NCBI RefSeq assembly: GCF_000582685.1
Contig: NZ_KK073768.1
Location: 2,035,316-2,099,315, forward strand
Length of the DNA stretch: 64,000 nt
Origin: [Scytonema hofmanni] UTEX 2349
GTDB taxonomy: Bacteria > Cyanobacteriota > Cyanobacteriia > Cyanobacteriales > Nostocaceae
Direction: 5' to 3'
This document shows positions 17,432 to 26,116 of this stretch, one piece after another. The notes under the pieces are model-generated. The model had not been told where the DNA came from. It ran no database searches and saw only the letters and a list, made by a program, of their open reading frames with translations. The translations under genes and the position numbers were made by a program. Position 1 is the stretch's first letter. Each line of letters begins with the position of its first letter.

Positions 17432-18307
17432 CTATAGTAAAGGAGCTTTGGCAATTTTTTCTAAACCGACTGATTTCAACAAATCTTCCCAATCAGTTTT
17501 AACTCGTAAATCGTTAGGATTGCTGCGTCGTAAATCTGCTACAGTTGTTAAAGTATCTTGCCAAATTCCCGATGTTGCATATAAAGCAGCACGCTCTCTG
17601 GGTTGTGCTTTTTGTAACTGAATCGCTAAATTAGGATCAGCTTGAATGCGTTGAATTGAGCCTGTTACTTCTATATCTTTATCACGACTTTGAGTATCGC
17701 AAACTACCGAGAAACTCCAAGCGTACTCTTTGCCATTTTGTAAAGATGGTAAATTTGCATTATTCGGGAAGTTAACACGAACAACACCAGATTGTTTACT
17801 AGGCTTCAAAGTTGTTTTATATAATTCCCTATTGGTGGTATTATCTTGTAAAACAAACTCTAACGCTTCTGCTGAGTTTTGCGGAACATAAACAAAGAAA
17901 CTTGGATATGCTGCTGTTGTGAGCTGCGGATCTGTTTTTGGTGTTACAGACATGGGAGCTTGTCCAGTTTCCATACAAGATGCTGCCCGTGATGCGGCTG
18001 ATTCGCGCCTACCGGGACGTCCTATACTAGAAACAAAGCCTAAAGTAGCTTGACGACGATTTTTAATATAACTTTGGATGTTATTTACTGCTGTACTCGC
18101 GTATATATCTCCAGGACGTTGCTGTAATGCTTGCTGGAAATAATTCAAAGCACCTGAATAATTTCTTTGAGCTGTTGCGGCGTAACCAAGTTGCATATAC
18201 TGGTTGTAATCTGACTGTGCTTGAGCAAGGATTACTTTATTAAAACTAACAGATAGCCCTAATGCCAAGAATACAGACAGATATCTGATCGAGAATATTT
18301 TTATCAT
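17432..18307 (-). CDS. TPR + DUF928 secreted protein
   Basis: 291 residues with a signal peptide (about 5-28, ending VILAQA), one or two TPR units (about 33-85: YNQYMQLGYAATAQRNYSGA, FQQALQQRPGD), and a DUF928 region (about 145-280) with SFFVYVPQNSAEALEFVLQD, YKTTLKPSKQSGVVRVNFP and YAWSFSVVCD. DUF928 proteins of cyanobacteria are often found beside CHASE2, CHAT and TPS adhesin genes, which is the context here; their function is unknown. Predicted periplasmic. Start supported by GGGAAAAATT before the ATG. Convergent with the kinase gene. Confidence 0.82.
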   Translation of the reverse strand: MIKIFSIRYLSVFLALGLSVSFNKVILAQAQSDYNQYMQLGYAATAQRNYSGALNYFQQALQQRPGDIYASTAVNNIQSYIKNRRQATLGFVSSIGRPGRRESAASRAASCMETGQAPMSVTPKTDPQLTTAAYPSFFVYVPQNSAEALEFVLQDNTTNRELYKTTLKPSKQSGVVRVNFPNNANLPSLQNGKEYAWSFSVVCDTQSRDKDIEVTGSIQRIQADPNLAIQLQKAQPRERAALYATSGIWQDTLTTVADLRRSNPNDLRVKTDWEDLLKSVGLEKIAKAPLL

Positions 18308-18428
18308 AATTTTTCCCGGATATTAATATTATATTCTTTACTACAGTTAAATTCAAGTTAATTCCGCAAATAATTGGGAATAGGTAATAGGGTTGAGGGA
18401 AGAATTCTTTCCCCCACTTCAATTACGC

Positions 18429-18690
18429 ATTAGACATCTGCATAAATTAATTATGCGTTGCCCGGAACCCTTGTAGAGACGTTCCGACGGAACGTCTTTA
18501 CGTCTTTTCTACCAGATGTCCATTAGACATCTCCATAAGTTAATTATGCGTTGCCCGGAACCCTTGTAGAGACGTTCCGACGGAACGTCTCTACGTCTTT
18601 TCTACCAGATGTCCATTAGACATCTCCATAAATTAATTATGCGTTATCCAGAACCCCTACAAGACTATTCTGTGCTACGTCTCTACATTC
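18429..18690. repeat. 93-bp tandem repeat, three copies
   Basis: Units start at 18429, 18522 and 18615 (exact period 93). Each begins attagacatct, continues aattaattatgcgttg..cggaaccc, carries a gtagagac palindrome (18473-18501, 18566-18594) and ends ctaccagatgtcc; the third copy diverges after about 40 bases. The unit ends are inverted repeats (AGACATCT/AGATGTCC), so it is a tandem amplification of a MITE-like element whose single copies lie at 37105-37202 and 52292-52389. This fills most of the 400-bp spacer between DUF928 and murE. Confidence 0.85.
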
Positions 18691-18707
18691 TTGACACGGT
18701 ATATCTA

Positions 18708-20204
18708 TTACCCATTGCCCATTCTTTCTTGTAAAGCGTAGCGAGCGTGTTCTCGGTCATCAAAGTGAATTTTTTCGGTTCCGAGAATTTGATAGTCTTC
18801 GTGACCTTTACCGGCGAGTAATACACCGTCTCCGGGTTGAGCTTGCAGAATTGCGGTGCGAATGGCAGTAGCGCGATCGCATATAACTGTCGGATTAATT
18901 GTATCAGGAATTCCCGCCAAAACATCTGCTAAAATTCGTTCTGGGTCTTCAGTCCGGGGATTATCTGATGTCACAACGGCTACATCAGCTAACTCAGCCG
19001 CGATTCTACCCATTTTCGGACGTTTAGTGCGATCGCGATCGCCTCCACAACCAAATACGCAAATCATCTTCCCAGGAATAAACGGACGTGCGGCTTTCAG
19101 CAAATTCTCCAAACTATCGGGAGTGTGAGCATAATCCACAATCACGCTAATTTCCTGCTTTGAACTAATTTGCACTCGTTCCATCCGTCCGGGAACTCCC
19201 GGAAACTCAGGTATCACAGAAGCAATTAACTGCACTTCGATTCCTAAGTGTAAAACTGCACCTACTGCTGCGAGGAGATTTTCTAAATTATATTGACCGA
19301 CTAAAGGCGATTGAAAAGCAACATCACCACCAGGTGTATGCATTGTACCACTGACACCATTCGGCTGATAACTCAAATCACTCATCCACAAATCAGCCGT
19401 AGAATCGTTAACACTGTAACTCCAAACTTTATCTGGATTCAAAGACGAAATTAATCGCTTTCCATAAACATCATCGCTGTTAATTATCGCCCGTCCTATG
19501 AGATAATCAGAATTGAAAAGTAGTGCCTTCGCCGCGAAATAATCTTCCATATCGCGGTGATAGTCAAGATGGTCTTGAGTGAGATTGCTAAACACCCCCA
19601 CCTCAAACTGACAACCCATCACCCTACCCTGCGCCAAAGCATGAGAACTAACTTCCATCACCCCGAACTCATTGCCAGCATTTAAAGCTTCTGCTAGCTG
19701 CTGCTGCAACTCCACCGCAAACGGGGTAGTGTGGACAGCAGTTTGCTCAAAACCTGCCCAACGAGTATAGAGAGTTCCCATCAAAGCGGTATTTTTATTC
19801 GCCTTGTGGAGAAAATATTCAATCAAATGGGTAGTGGTAGTTTTCCCATTGGTACCCGTCATCCCCACAAGTTTGAGTTTTTGCCCAGGATAATTGTAAA
19901 ACGCTGCTGCTATTTGGGCGCAAGCCTTAGTCATATCTTTTGCAGTAATCAGACAAACCTCACTTGTGGGAGGATTTTTTTCTGCCGCTTCCAGTGAGAT
20001 AATAGCAGCAACTGCACCAGATGCGATCGCACTTTCCCAAAACTCCCCACCATCAACCCGTGTTCCTGGCATCCCAATAAACAAATCTCCCACACCACAA
20101 GCGTGAGAATTCGTCTTCAAACCCTTCACCTCTACATCCATCGCTGAATGTTCAGGTAATTGTCCAATTCCCTCTACACCCGTCAATAATTCACGCAGTT
20201 TCAT
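18708..20204 (-). CDS. murE: UDP-N-acetylmuramoyl-tripeptide synthetase MurE
   Basis: Cytoplasmic Mur ligase adding the third amino acid (meso-diaminopimelate) to UDP-MurNAc-L-Ala-D-Glu in peptidoglycan synthesis. Motifs: ATP-binding GMTGTNGKTTTTHLIE (about 113-128), NLTQDHLDYH, the signature VDYAHTPDSL, GCGGDRDRTKRPKMG, and DNPRTEDPERI, whose DNPR is the meso-DAP recognition sequence. 498 residues is normal. The C-terminus ends shortly before the 93-bp tandem repeats. ATG start. Confidence 0.96.
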   Translation of the reverse strand: MKLRELLTGVEGIGQLPEHSAMDVEVKGLKTNSHACGVGDLFIGMPGTRVDGGEFWESAIASGAVAAIISLEAAEKNPPTSEVCLITAKDMTKACAQIAAAFYNYPGQKLKLVGMTGTNGKTTTTHLIEYFLHKANKNTALMGTLYTRWAGFEQTAVHTTPFAVELQQQLAEALNAGNEFGVMEVSSHALAQGRVMGCQFEVGVFSNLTQDHLDYHRDMEDYFAAKALLFNSDYLIGRAIINSDDVYGKRLISSLNPDKVWSYSVNDSTADLWMSDLSYQPNGVSGTMHTPGGDVAFQSPLVGQYNLENLLAAVGAVLHLGIEVQLIASVIPEFPGVPGRMERVQISSKQEISVIVDYAHTPDSLENLLKAARPFIPGKMICVFGCGGDRDRTKRPKMGRIAAELADVAVVTSDNPRTEDPERILADVLAGIPDTINPTVICDRATAIRTAILQAQPGDGVLLAGKGHEDYQILGTEKIHFDDREHARYALQERMGNG

Positions 20205-20271
20205 ATGAGCGAACCTCGTTACGCGCTAACATTGCGCCTATTCTGCACTATTTTTCAGTTTCTACAAACAC

Positions 20272-20553
20272 CTATAAATACTTCCGGAGCATTTTTTCCA
20301 ATTGTGGCACAGTTGCACGCGGTGAAGGACGCGGTATCATTTCCTCCTCTGCTTCCTCTGCGTCTCTGCGGTTCGTTACATAAAGCACTGGCACCTCATA
20401 CTCATATGCAGCAAACCACTCATCATGAGTCATAATATCCCGAATTTCTAACTGTAGAAAGGCGAAATTTCGCGTCTCTACGATTTGTTCTAACTTTTCC
20501 TGCAACCCTTCGCACAAATGGCAACCAGATTTACTGTATAAAATTAATCGCAT
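20272..20553 (-). CDS. Glutaredoxin-family protein with two repeat-derived segments
   Basis: 93-residue thioredoxin-fold protein: LILYSKSGCHLCEGLQEKL with a CxxC redox motif (Cys11-x2-Cys14) and the cis-proline strand EVPVLYV. Two stretches are encoded by dispersed repeats: VETRNFAFL comes from a gtagagac palindrome (20454-20481), and NRRDAEEAEEE comes from a cctctgcgtctctgcggttcgtt repeat (about 20341-20379). Both keep frame and lie in places where a loop is plausible. Family members are usually nearer 80 residues. ATG start with AGAGG about 11 bases upstream. Sits 67 bp upstream of the murE start on the same strand. Confidence 0.85.
   Translation of the reverse strand: MRLILYSKSGCHLCEGLQEKLEQIVETRNFAFLQLEIRDIMTHDEWFAAYEYEVPVLYVTNRRDAEEAEEEMIPRPSPRATVPQLEKMLRKYL
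20454..20481. repeat. gtagagac palindrome within the glutaredoxin gene
   Basis: 28-bp palindrome gtagaaaggcgaaa...cgcgtctctac, one arm slightly decayed (gtagaaag for gtagagac), translated in frame as part of the glutaredoxin. Confidence 0.75.
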
Positions 20554-20578
20554 TTAATCAAAAAACCTCTCTATCACC

Positions 20579-21742
20579 CTAAGTTAAATTTTGCAAAATT
20601 ATATGTTTTTTTGAATCAAATCTAATTACACCTTCTTGTTGTAACTTGCCCATCAATCGCGTAATTGTAACTCTGGTAGTACAACAAGCGCTAGCAATTT
20701 CTTCGTGGGTGAGACGAACATTTAAGCGAGTTCCTTCTGGGACAGATTGACCGATTTCTTGTTTCAAAAGTAGGAATAAATAATGTAAACGCTCTTGCAC
20801 TCGTTGCCTTCCGGAAATAGCTAAAAAGGATTCTGTCTGCCGCAATCTTTGATTAAATTTCGGTAAAAGCGCATGACTCAGTACCGGAGATTGTGCTATT
20901 TCTGCAACATCAATTGAAACTAACTCAACATCAGTCAGCGCAGTTGCTTGGTAAGTTTGTAGAGAAGTCAAACTAGAGCCAAAAACCATTTTTTCACCTG
21001 CTAACCCTGTCAGCACTTCTTCGCCAGTTTCACAAAATGTACTAAGTTTAACTAAACCCTGACAAACATAAAAAATTTCTGATGGGTTGAGGGTTATAGT
21101 TTCTCCTTTACAATGTTGATATATAGAGCGATTTTCACGGAAGTCAAATTCCTTATTAGTTGATTCGGGTTGCTGAGGCTCAGAAATTTCACGCAGCACC
21201 CAGAGTAAGTTTATCGGTTTATTGTACTGATTGCGTACAGGGGCTACTGTCAAAGCTGAATGAAATAATTTGCCATCGCGCTGCTGCAAATTTACTAATA
21301 ATTCTCTATTGCTATTTGACCTAGATACTTCACTTAATTCATTGCGAAAGCGCCGGCGTTCTTCTAAAGGAACAAAGTTAATTAATGGTTTGCCTGTTAG
21401 ATAATGTTTGGGAACGTTAAGCAATATAGTAGCAACGCAGTTAGCTTCTTGAATTATGCCTTCAATATTAGTTAATAAATAGGCGTTTGGTGCAAACTCA
21501 AATAAGTTCTGATAGCGCTGGCATTCTGCTTCTACCAAACCTCGTGTACGGATTAGTTCCTCATTTTGTAGATATAATTCCTCCGCTGCCAACTGCAACA
21601 TCCTGGAGTTGCTGCCAAGTTCTTTAAAAGCTTGCGGTAACATGTCCGACGTTATCCAAGGCAACGCATTTGCAGTTTGGTTTAAATCTGCTAAACGTCT
21701 GTGGAATGCTTCTGTCCGTTGAATAAACTTTTCTACGTTCAC
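20579..21742 (-). CDS. PAS-domain Crp/Fnr-type transcription regulator
   Basis: 387 residues. The N-terminal 85 are helical; a PAS domain follows (about 88-205: YQNLFEFAPNAYLLTNIEGI, AVATILLNVP-like, GKPLINFVPLEERR), then a degenerate cyclic-nucleotide-binding-type jelly roll (about 210-310; the segment GEEVLTGLAGEKMVFGSSL), then a Crp winged helix (about 330-385: LTHEEIASACCTTRVTITRL). No canonical cAMP-binding pocket motif is obvious, so the ligand may bind the PAS domain. The start is GTG at 21740-21742. Upstream 21743-22392 (650 bp) holds no convincing gene, only a nested palindrome at 22165-22222. Confidence 0.85.
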   Translation of the reverse strand: MNVEKFIQRTEAFHRRLADLNQTANALPWITSDMLPQAFKELGSNSRMLQLAAEELYLQNEELIRTRGLVEAECQRYQNLFEFAPNAYLLTNIEGIIQEANCVATILLNVPKHYLTGKPLINFVPLEERRRFRNELSEVSRSNSNRELLVNLQQRDGKLFHSALTVAPVRNQYNKPINLLWVLREISEPQQPESTNKEFDFRENRSIYQHCKGETITLNPSEIFYVCQGLVKLSTFCETGEEVLTGLAGEKMVFGSSLTSLQTYQATALTDVELVSIDVAEIAQSPVLSHALLPKFNQRLRQTESFLAISGRQRVQERLHYLFLLLKQEIGQSVPEGTRLNVRLTHEEIASACCTTRVTITRLMGKLQQEGVIRFDSKKHIILQNLT

Positions 21743-22164
21743 CTTAAATTTACACCTCAGCCAATTGACGATCGCTCAGATTACCAACAAAATGTATACA
21801 TATAGGTTTGTTGTTAAGGCTATTCCCTCGTAATCAAGAGACTAAATATTATAATTTTTTTGCACTTCTACCGCACGGTAGCTTTCGGTTACGACTTGAG
21901 AAATACTTTGGGTTGAGGATAAATTAACTAGCTATTTTTATACACGTATTACGGTGTGCATAAATTACGTTTGTATTTTCTTAACATTTCTTCTATTTAA
22001 CTAGCTTTGAGCGCAATAAACAGATGTACAGCCGTAATCTTTCTGGTGTAATTTTACTACTTTTGGGTTACTGTTTGCAACTAAGCGATCGCAAACCAGG
22101 TATATGCGGCAAAAGCGGGGAAATACCTCCGCAATTATATCATGTCAGATTTATTGCCCATATT

Positions 22165-22222
22165 GTAGAGACGTTACATGTAACGGAGCCACTCGCGTGC
22201 GCGGGTTAAGAGCGCTCTCTAC
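22165..22222. repeat. gtagagac palindrome interrupted by a GC-rich insertion
   Basis: Left part gtagagacgttacatgtaac continues into about 30 bases of GC-rich sequence (ggagccactcgcgtgcgcgg...) before the right arm ctctctac. Removing the insert would restore a simple family palindrome with core gttacatgtaac. Confidence 0.6.
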
Positions 22223-22392
22223 AGGGTTTTAGCGTTTTTTATTATAGTGGATTTGCCTGTCATACTACCCAGTTTTTACACCTACTTGGTAAGCGATCGC
22301 TTTTTTTAGACGGGAACAGCTGACATTATTTTCACGTATGTGTAAAGTAGTTGAGAGCGATATACCATTAATCAGATTTTACGCAACCCTCT

Positions 22393-22632
22393 ATGGATAG
22401 AAAAATCAAACGCCTTTTACTGCTAATTGTTTCCTGTAGTGTCACCGGTGTAGTTTTAGGAGGTACGGCAAGTTGGGCAGAAAGCACCATTTGCTTGCAA
22501 GCTGATACCGTGACGAGTGATTGCTTGACCCAAAACCCCATTAACAAAACTATAGAAGGTATGAGCACTGGTTTGCTAGCTGGGGCTGGGGCAGCTTTTG
22601 GTGCCGCATGGCAGTTAAAACGTGAAGATTAA
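22393..22632 (+). CDS. Small exported or membrane protein, 79 aa
   Basis: Signal peptide or anchor at residues 6-29 (RLLLLIVSCSVTGVVLGGTAS, cleavage plausible after SWA), a middle region with two cysteines (TICLQADTVTSDCLTQNP), and a glycine/alanine-rich hydrophobic end (GLLAGAGAAFGAAWQLK). ATG start. Its stop overlaps the convergent GDYXXLXY gene by four bases. I do not recognise the family; function unknown. Confidence 0.6.
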   Translation: MDRKIKRLLLLIVSCSVTGVVLGGTASWAESTICLQADTVTSDCLTQNPINKTIEGMSTGLLAGAGAAFGAAWQLKRED

Positions 22633-23348
22633 AAGCGGTAGTTGCGATCGCGTACCCACATACTAACCGGCACAGCGTTACCCTCTGCATCTACTTTAAC
22701 TTCAACTAAAATCGGTTGTTGCCGTCTTTGTTGCGTTTGCTGTGCCTGAAACAGATTATTATTAATTTGCTGCCTTTGGTCTTCTGGAATGGAATATGAT
22801 TCCATACCATAGTTAATAGCTCCATTCTCATAAACACCCTTTAAAGCAACTTGATTTGCCGCTAAAGTTCTGGGGGGATTAGCACTAACCCGCACCGGCT
22901 TCCAAGCTTTAGGATTACGAGAATTGGGAAATTGTTGCTCTTGCAAAGTTACATAAAAGTTGGTTCCCTCAGCTAAAGAAACATATTCTCCATTTCTATT
23001 AGAACGGCGTCTAACTAATTCTTGCCATCCTGGTAATCTTTTCAAAGTGTTGTAACGAGCGATGTTGTAATTAAGGTTCACCGAATTACCCTGTAGCGCA
23101 TTGTTAGGATTTACTGGTACAGTTTGCAAGATGACTGTTTTGCCAGTGAAATGAGTAAACATCGCTTGAAATGGTATCGCCATAATCAATGCTGTTTGAA
23201 TTAGCAAAGGAACTATCAACCGCCAAAATGGTAAAGGCTTTGTTGATTTTTGTTCATTAGCTTTAATGTAATCGTCAAAAGTCACCTTTTTGGAGAATTC
23301 CATTTCAGGTGTCAAAGATTTGTTAGATTCGTTGGAATTGCTTTTCAT
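22629..23348 (-). CDS. GDYXXLXY-type membrane-anchored protein
   Basis: 239 residues from the ATG at 23348 (MKSNSNESNKSLTPEMEF). One membrane helix at about 45-65 (LIVPLLIQTALIMAIPFQAM), then an exported domain with NALQGNSVNLNYNIARYNTL, matching the GDYXXLXY pattern in degenerate form, and LKGVYENGAINYGMESYSIPEDQ. Such proteins usually sit beside DUF2157 membrane proteins, as here. The frame is open for another 38 codons upstream, but these are just translated CCCCATG heptamer repeats, so I place the start inside. Confidence 0.78.
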   Translation of the reverse strand: MKSNSNESNKSLTPEMEFSKKVTFDDYIKANEQKSTKPLPFWRLIVPLLIQTALIMAIPFQAMFTHFTGKTVILQTVPVNPNNALQGNSVNLNYNIARYNTLKRLPGWQELVRRRSNRNGEYVSLAEGTNFYVTLQEQQFPNSRNPKAWKPVRVSANPPRTLAANQVALKGVYENGAINYGMESYSIPEDQRQQINNNLFQAQQTQQRRQQPILVEVKVDAEGNAVPVSMWVRDRNYRF

Positions 23349-23378
23349 TTTTGATGGTTGATGATTGATGATTGATAG

Positions 23379-23537
23379 TGGGCATTGGGCATTGGGCATG
23401 GGGCATTGGGCATGGGGCATTGGGCATGGGGCATGGGGCATTGGGCATGGGGCATGGGGCATGGGGCATTGGTAATAATTCTTTTCCTTTCCCCTTTCCC
23501 CTTTCCCCTTTCCCCTTTCCCCTTTCCCCTTTCCCCC
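23379..23537. repeat. Heptamer repeats (GGGCATT/GGGCATG, then CCCCTTT)
   Basis: About 13 copies of a 7-bp unit GGGCAT(T/G) at 23379-23472 and then seven copies of CCCCTTT-type heptamers at 23489-23537, filling the spacer between the DUF2157 gene and its downstream partner. Read on the minus strand, the 7-bp unit repeats every 21 bases in frame, giving a run of MPHAPCP-like heptapeptides just upstream of the partner's start. Confidence 0.85.
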
Positions 23538-23551
23538 TCTTCAAATTCCCA

Positions 23552-24967
23552 CTAACCACTAACTGTTAAACGTCGTTCAAACCAAAGTCCGGCGCTAATG
23601 ATACCGACACCGCACATACCAAAGACAAATGACTTGAAAATTAAGTCTGTGTCATATTCCCACATGCGGCTAATAATTTGCAGGGTTAATAACAGCATTC
23701 CGCCCCAAAATGTGCGCCTATTACCGTATTCTATGCCGTGTCGCATTAGTCCAAAGGCAAATATTCCCAGAAGAATATTGAAGATAAAAACTGCTAAACC
23801 AGGAATGCGAGTAACAGCTTGATGCCAAAAAGGAATCAAGGCAACAATGACAATAAAACTGGTAATGAAGACATTGGTGATATCCATTCCTCTGCGGGTT
23901 AGGCTGTTGCGATAACGCAGCATAAACAACCATTGCAATACTACTAAACCGCTGAGAATTCCTAAATCAATTAGGGGAAAAGACTGAATTTGTGAGTTGG
24001 TTGTTAGCGGATAAAATCCGGAAGATGGATATTGCCAAACCCAATAAAAGGAAAGGACGTAAAATAGAGTTCCGAAAAACCATAGCGAGAGACTTTGGGC
24101 GAGGGGTTGAAATAACCTAAAATTGATTGTGGGCAATAGTAGGTCATCGTAACTCCAAAACAGTGCGGCTGGAAGTGCAAAAGCAAAAGATGCAACCCAA
24201 GGCGCTGTATTATTAGAATAAGCTAGACGTTGCAGTGGATTGAGGTTTAATTGCAAGGAGATGGTAAAGGCGATCGCAGAAATAGCAAATATCCAACGCG
24301 ATCGGCATAAATAAGCTAAGGGTACAAACAGCAACCAAATAAATAATGGCATATGTTGCACCAACAACCGCGACCAACTAAAGTCAGTTGCAGAGTAGGA
24401 TAATTCACCTAATCCCGTCCAATATCCTATTTGTATGAGGATAATTGATAACATTCCTAAGGAAGTCAAGCTAAGTCCATATGCCATGATTAAAACACCC
24501 AACCCCCAACAAAGAAATAGTTGGGAAGTTGAACCGCTGATATTAAACATTTGCGCCATTAACGCAATATTTGCACCTAATATCAAAGCTGCTAAAATTA
24601 GCAAACCTTCTCCTAATAGTTGTTTGCTGCGCGGCTGTTTTTTTCCTTCAGCATTAACTGTAGGTTCTCTAAAAGAGTAGAAACCTGTGATGGTTGTTGC
24701 GAAAAACAAACTGATCAAAATCACAAATTTTACATCTCGTGACCATGCTTGCCAGTTTGCGGCTACAAAAGTAATTATGCCTAAGCTTAACAAAATGCTG
24801 CCGATCGCAACCACCATGAAAACAAAGCGATCGCGTGCAGCTATTTCCAGGTTATCAAATTGATAACGCTTTCCCAGGTCTTGATAACATGAAGAACTAA
24901 TAATTCCTTCATCCCGCCATTTTTGTGCTTCTTGGCGTAATTTGCGGCGAAAATTGTCTAATACCAT
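23552..24967 (-). CDS. DUF2157 polytopic membrane protein
   Basis: 471 residues from the ATG at 24967. A cytoplasmic N-terminus typical of DUF2157 (FRRKLRQEAQKWRDEGIISS, YQDLGKRYQF) is followed by about 11-12 membrane helices. The upstream in-frame ATG at 24979 is four codons away, but GGAG lies at the right distance before the 24967 ATG. Together with the GDYXXLXY gene downstream it forms the pair commonly seen in bacteria; the role is unknown, possibly envelope or stress related. The spacer 24968-25248 shows nothing identifiable. Confidence 0.85.
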   Translation of the reverse strand: MVLDNFRRKLRQEAQKWRDEGIISSSCYQDLGKRYQFDNLEIAARDRFVFMVVAIGSILLSLGIITFVAANWQAWSRDVKFVILISLFFATTITGFYSFREPTVNAEGKKQPRSKQLLGEGLLILAALILGANIALMAQMFNISGSTSQLFLCWGLGVLIMAYGLSLTSLGMLSIILIQIGYWTGLGELSYSATDFSWSRLLVQHMPLFIWLLFVPLAYLCRSRWIFAISAIAFTISLQLNLNPLQRLAYSNNTAPWVASFAFALPAALFWSYDDLLLPTINFRLFQPLAQSLSLWFFGTLFYVLSFYWVWQYPSSGFYPLTTNSQIQSFPLIDLGILSGLVVLQWLFMLRYRNSLTRRGMDITNVFITSFIVIVALIPFWHQAVTRIPGLAVFIFNILLGIFAFGLMRHGIEYGNRRTFWGGMLLLTLQIISRMWEYDTDLIFKSFVFGMCGVGIISAGLWFERRLTVSG

Positions 24968-25248
24968 GACAATCTCCAATGCCGTTTAGTCATAGCAATA
25001 CTCCATTTTGTGTTGTGACTTTACAGGGTGAGCAGAGATGGATGTAACGCAGAAGAAAATCCCCACCTACCACCGTTCACAAATCACTATGCGGATTGCT
25101 ATCAGGCGGTCATAATATTATTAGTATGATACCATTAGTGTTCTTAAATTGTTCTTCTGTGACAGTTTGACTGATGGTTTTGTCAAAAGTAAGTTTGATT
25201 TGGCATCAAAAGGGCGATCACATATCACTTAGAAATGTCGCTCGTGTT

Positions 25249-25363
25249 ATACCAATTCTTTATGAGGCTGCGTTTAATAACCCGACGAGTAAACTCGCGG
25301 CTACAGGTACAAGGAACACCTGCGTGGGCACTCATTAGGCGCAGCTTCACACAGAAATGGTAT
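25249..25363. repeat. MITE-like element abutting a Uma2 stop codon
   Basis: 115 bp with terminal inverted repeats: left ATACCAATTCTTTATGAGGC, right end reading in reverse ATACCATTTCTGTGTGAAGC; both are followed by TGCG. The right end supplies the last base of the stop codon of the minus-strand Uma2 gene, so insertion probably fixed that gene's C-terminus. Confidence 0.65.
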
Positions 25364-25941
25364 TACCCCCATATCCATTGTAAATCCAAAATAAAACCTG
25401 GTAATATATCTTCCCCAGATAAGCTTGTGGGAGACTCTAATACTTCTTTTGGTTGCCCTTGTCGATAAATTTCAACACTGCGAGTTTTTCTATCAATTAG
25501 CCAACCCAATTTTACACCTGCATTTATATACTCTTGCATTTTTGCCTGGGTTTCCCTCAAACTGTCGGATGGGGACATTAACTCCAAGACAAAATCGGGA
25601 GCGATGGGAGGAAATTTCTCACGTTGTTCTGGTTTAAGAGCGTTCCATCTCTCTAGTTTTATCCAGGATACATCGGGAGAGCGATCGGAACCATTGGGAA
25701 GTTTAAAGCAAGTGGAGGAATCAAATACTTCACCAAGTTTTGTTTCTTCGTTCCACAGGACAAATCGTGTAGTTAGTTTGGCATTACTTTTTCCTGTTTC
25801 TCCCCCCGTTGGTGACATTACAATTATTTCTCCTAACTCATTACGTTCAAATTTGACATCGGGATTATCCCGACACAGTTGGTAAAATTGGTCGTCGCTA
25901 AGTTTAACGACGTTGTTGAAGTTGATGGTAATCGCGGTCAT
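25363..25941 (-). CDS. Uma2-family (DUF820) putative endonuclease
   Basis: 192 residues from ATG 25941 (MTAITINFNN). PD-(D/E)XK-like fold of the Uma2 family, which is greatly expanded in cyanobacteria with unknown in vivo role. Motifs: NELGEIIVMSPTGGETG, RSPDVSWIKLERW, PDFVLELMSPSDSLRETQAK and GVKLGWLIDRKTRSVEIYR; the acidic residues and the lysine/glutamine of the presumed active site are present. The frame is open 17 codons further upstream without a better start. The C-terminus ends at a MITE-like element. A second intact Uma2 gene lies at 31307-31927. Confidence 0.85.
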   Translation of the reverse strand: MTAITINFNNVVKLSDDQFYQLCRDNPDVKFERNELGEIIVMSPTGGETGKSNAKLTTRFVLWNEETKLGEVFDSSTCFKLPNGSDRSPDVSWIKLERWNALKPEQREKFPPIAPDFVLELMSPSDSLRETQAKMQEYINAGVKLGWLIDRKTRSVEIYRQGQPKEVLESPTSLSGEDILPGFILDLQWIWG

Positions 25942-26055
25942 ATAGCAATCCGAATTGAATCGTGAAAAAATAGGAATGAGCGCAACTGGCACATATATCT
26001 TCTATTACAGCAAATTTCACTCCTTAGGAGGTACATGCGTAAAACCCCTCTCCTT

Positions 26056-26104
26056 GTAGAGACGCGAAATTGAACTTCGTCCCGCTTCGCTAACGCGTCT
26101 CTAC
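26056..26104. repeat. gtagagac palindrome interrupted by an insertion
   Basis: Arms gtagagacgcgaaatt and gcgtctctac flank a 23-base insert gaacttcgtcccgcttcgct..; without it the family palindrome gcgaaatttcgc would be restored. Lies just downstream of the methyltransferase gene (minus strand). Confidence 0.6.
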
Positions 26105-26116
26105 ATTTTATACGAG

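Noticed and set aside
18429..18690. CRISPR array
   Set aside because: Period is 93 bp with no variable spacers; the repeat is itself an inverted-repeat element. The heptamer runs are also not CRISPR.
22024..22209. Plus-strand open frame of 61 codons
   Set aside because: Half of it is an interrupted gtagagac palindrome; no convincing start or domain.
23323..23569. Open frames rich in PMPHAPC or GHGALGMGH repeats (also at 38489-38853)
   Set aside because: They are heptamer DNA repeats open in several frames on both strands, not proteins.
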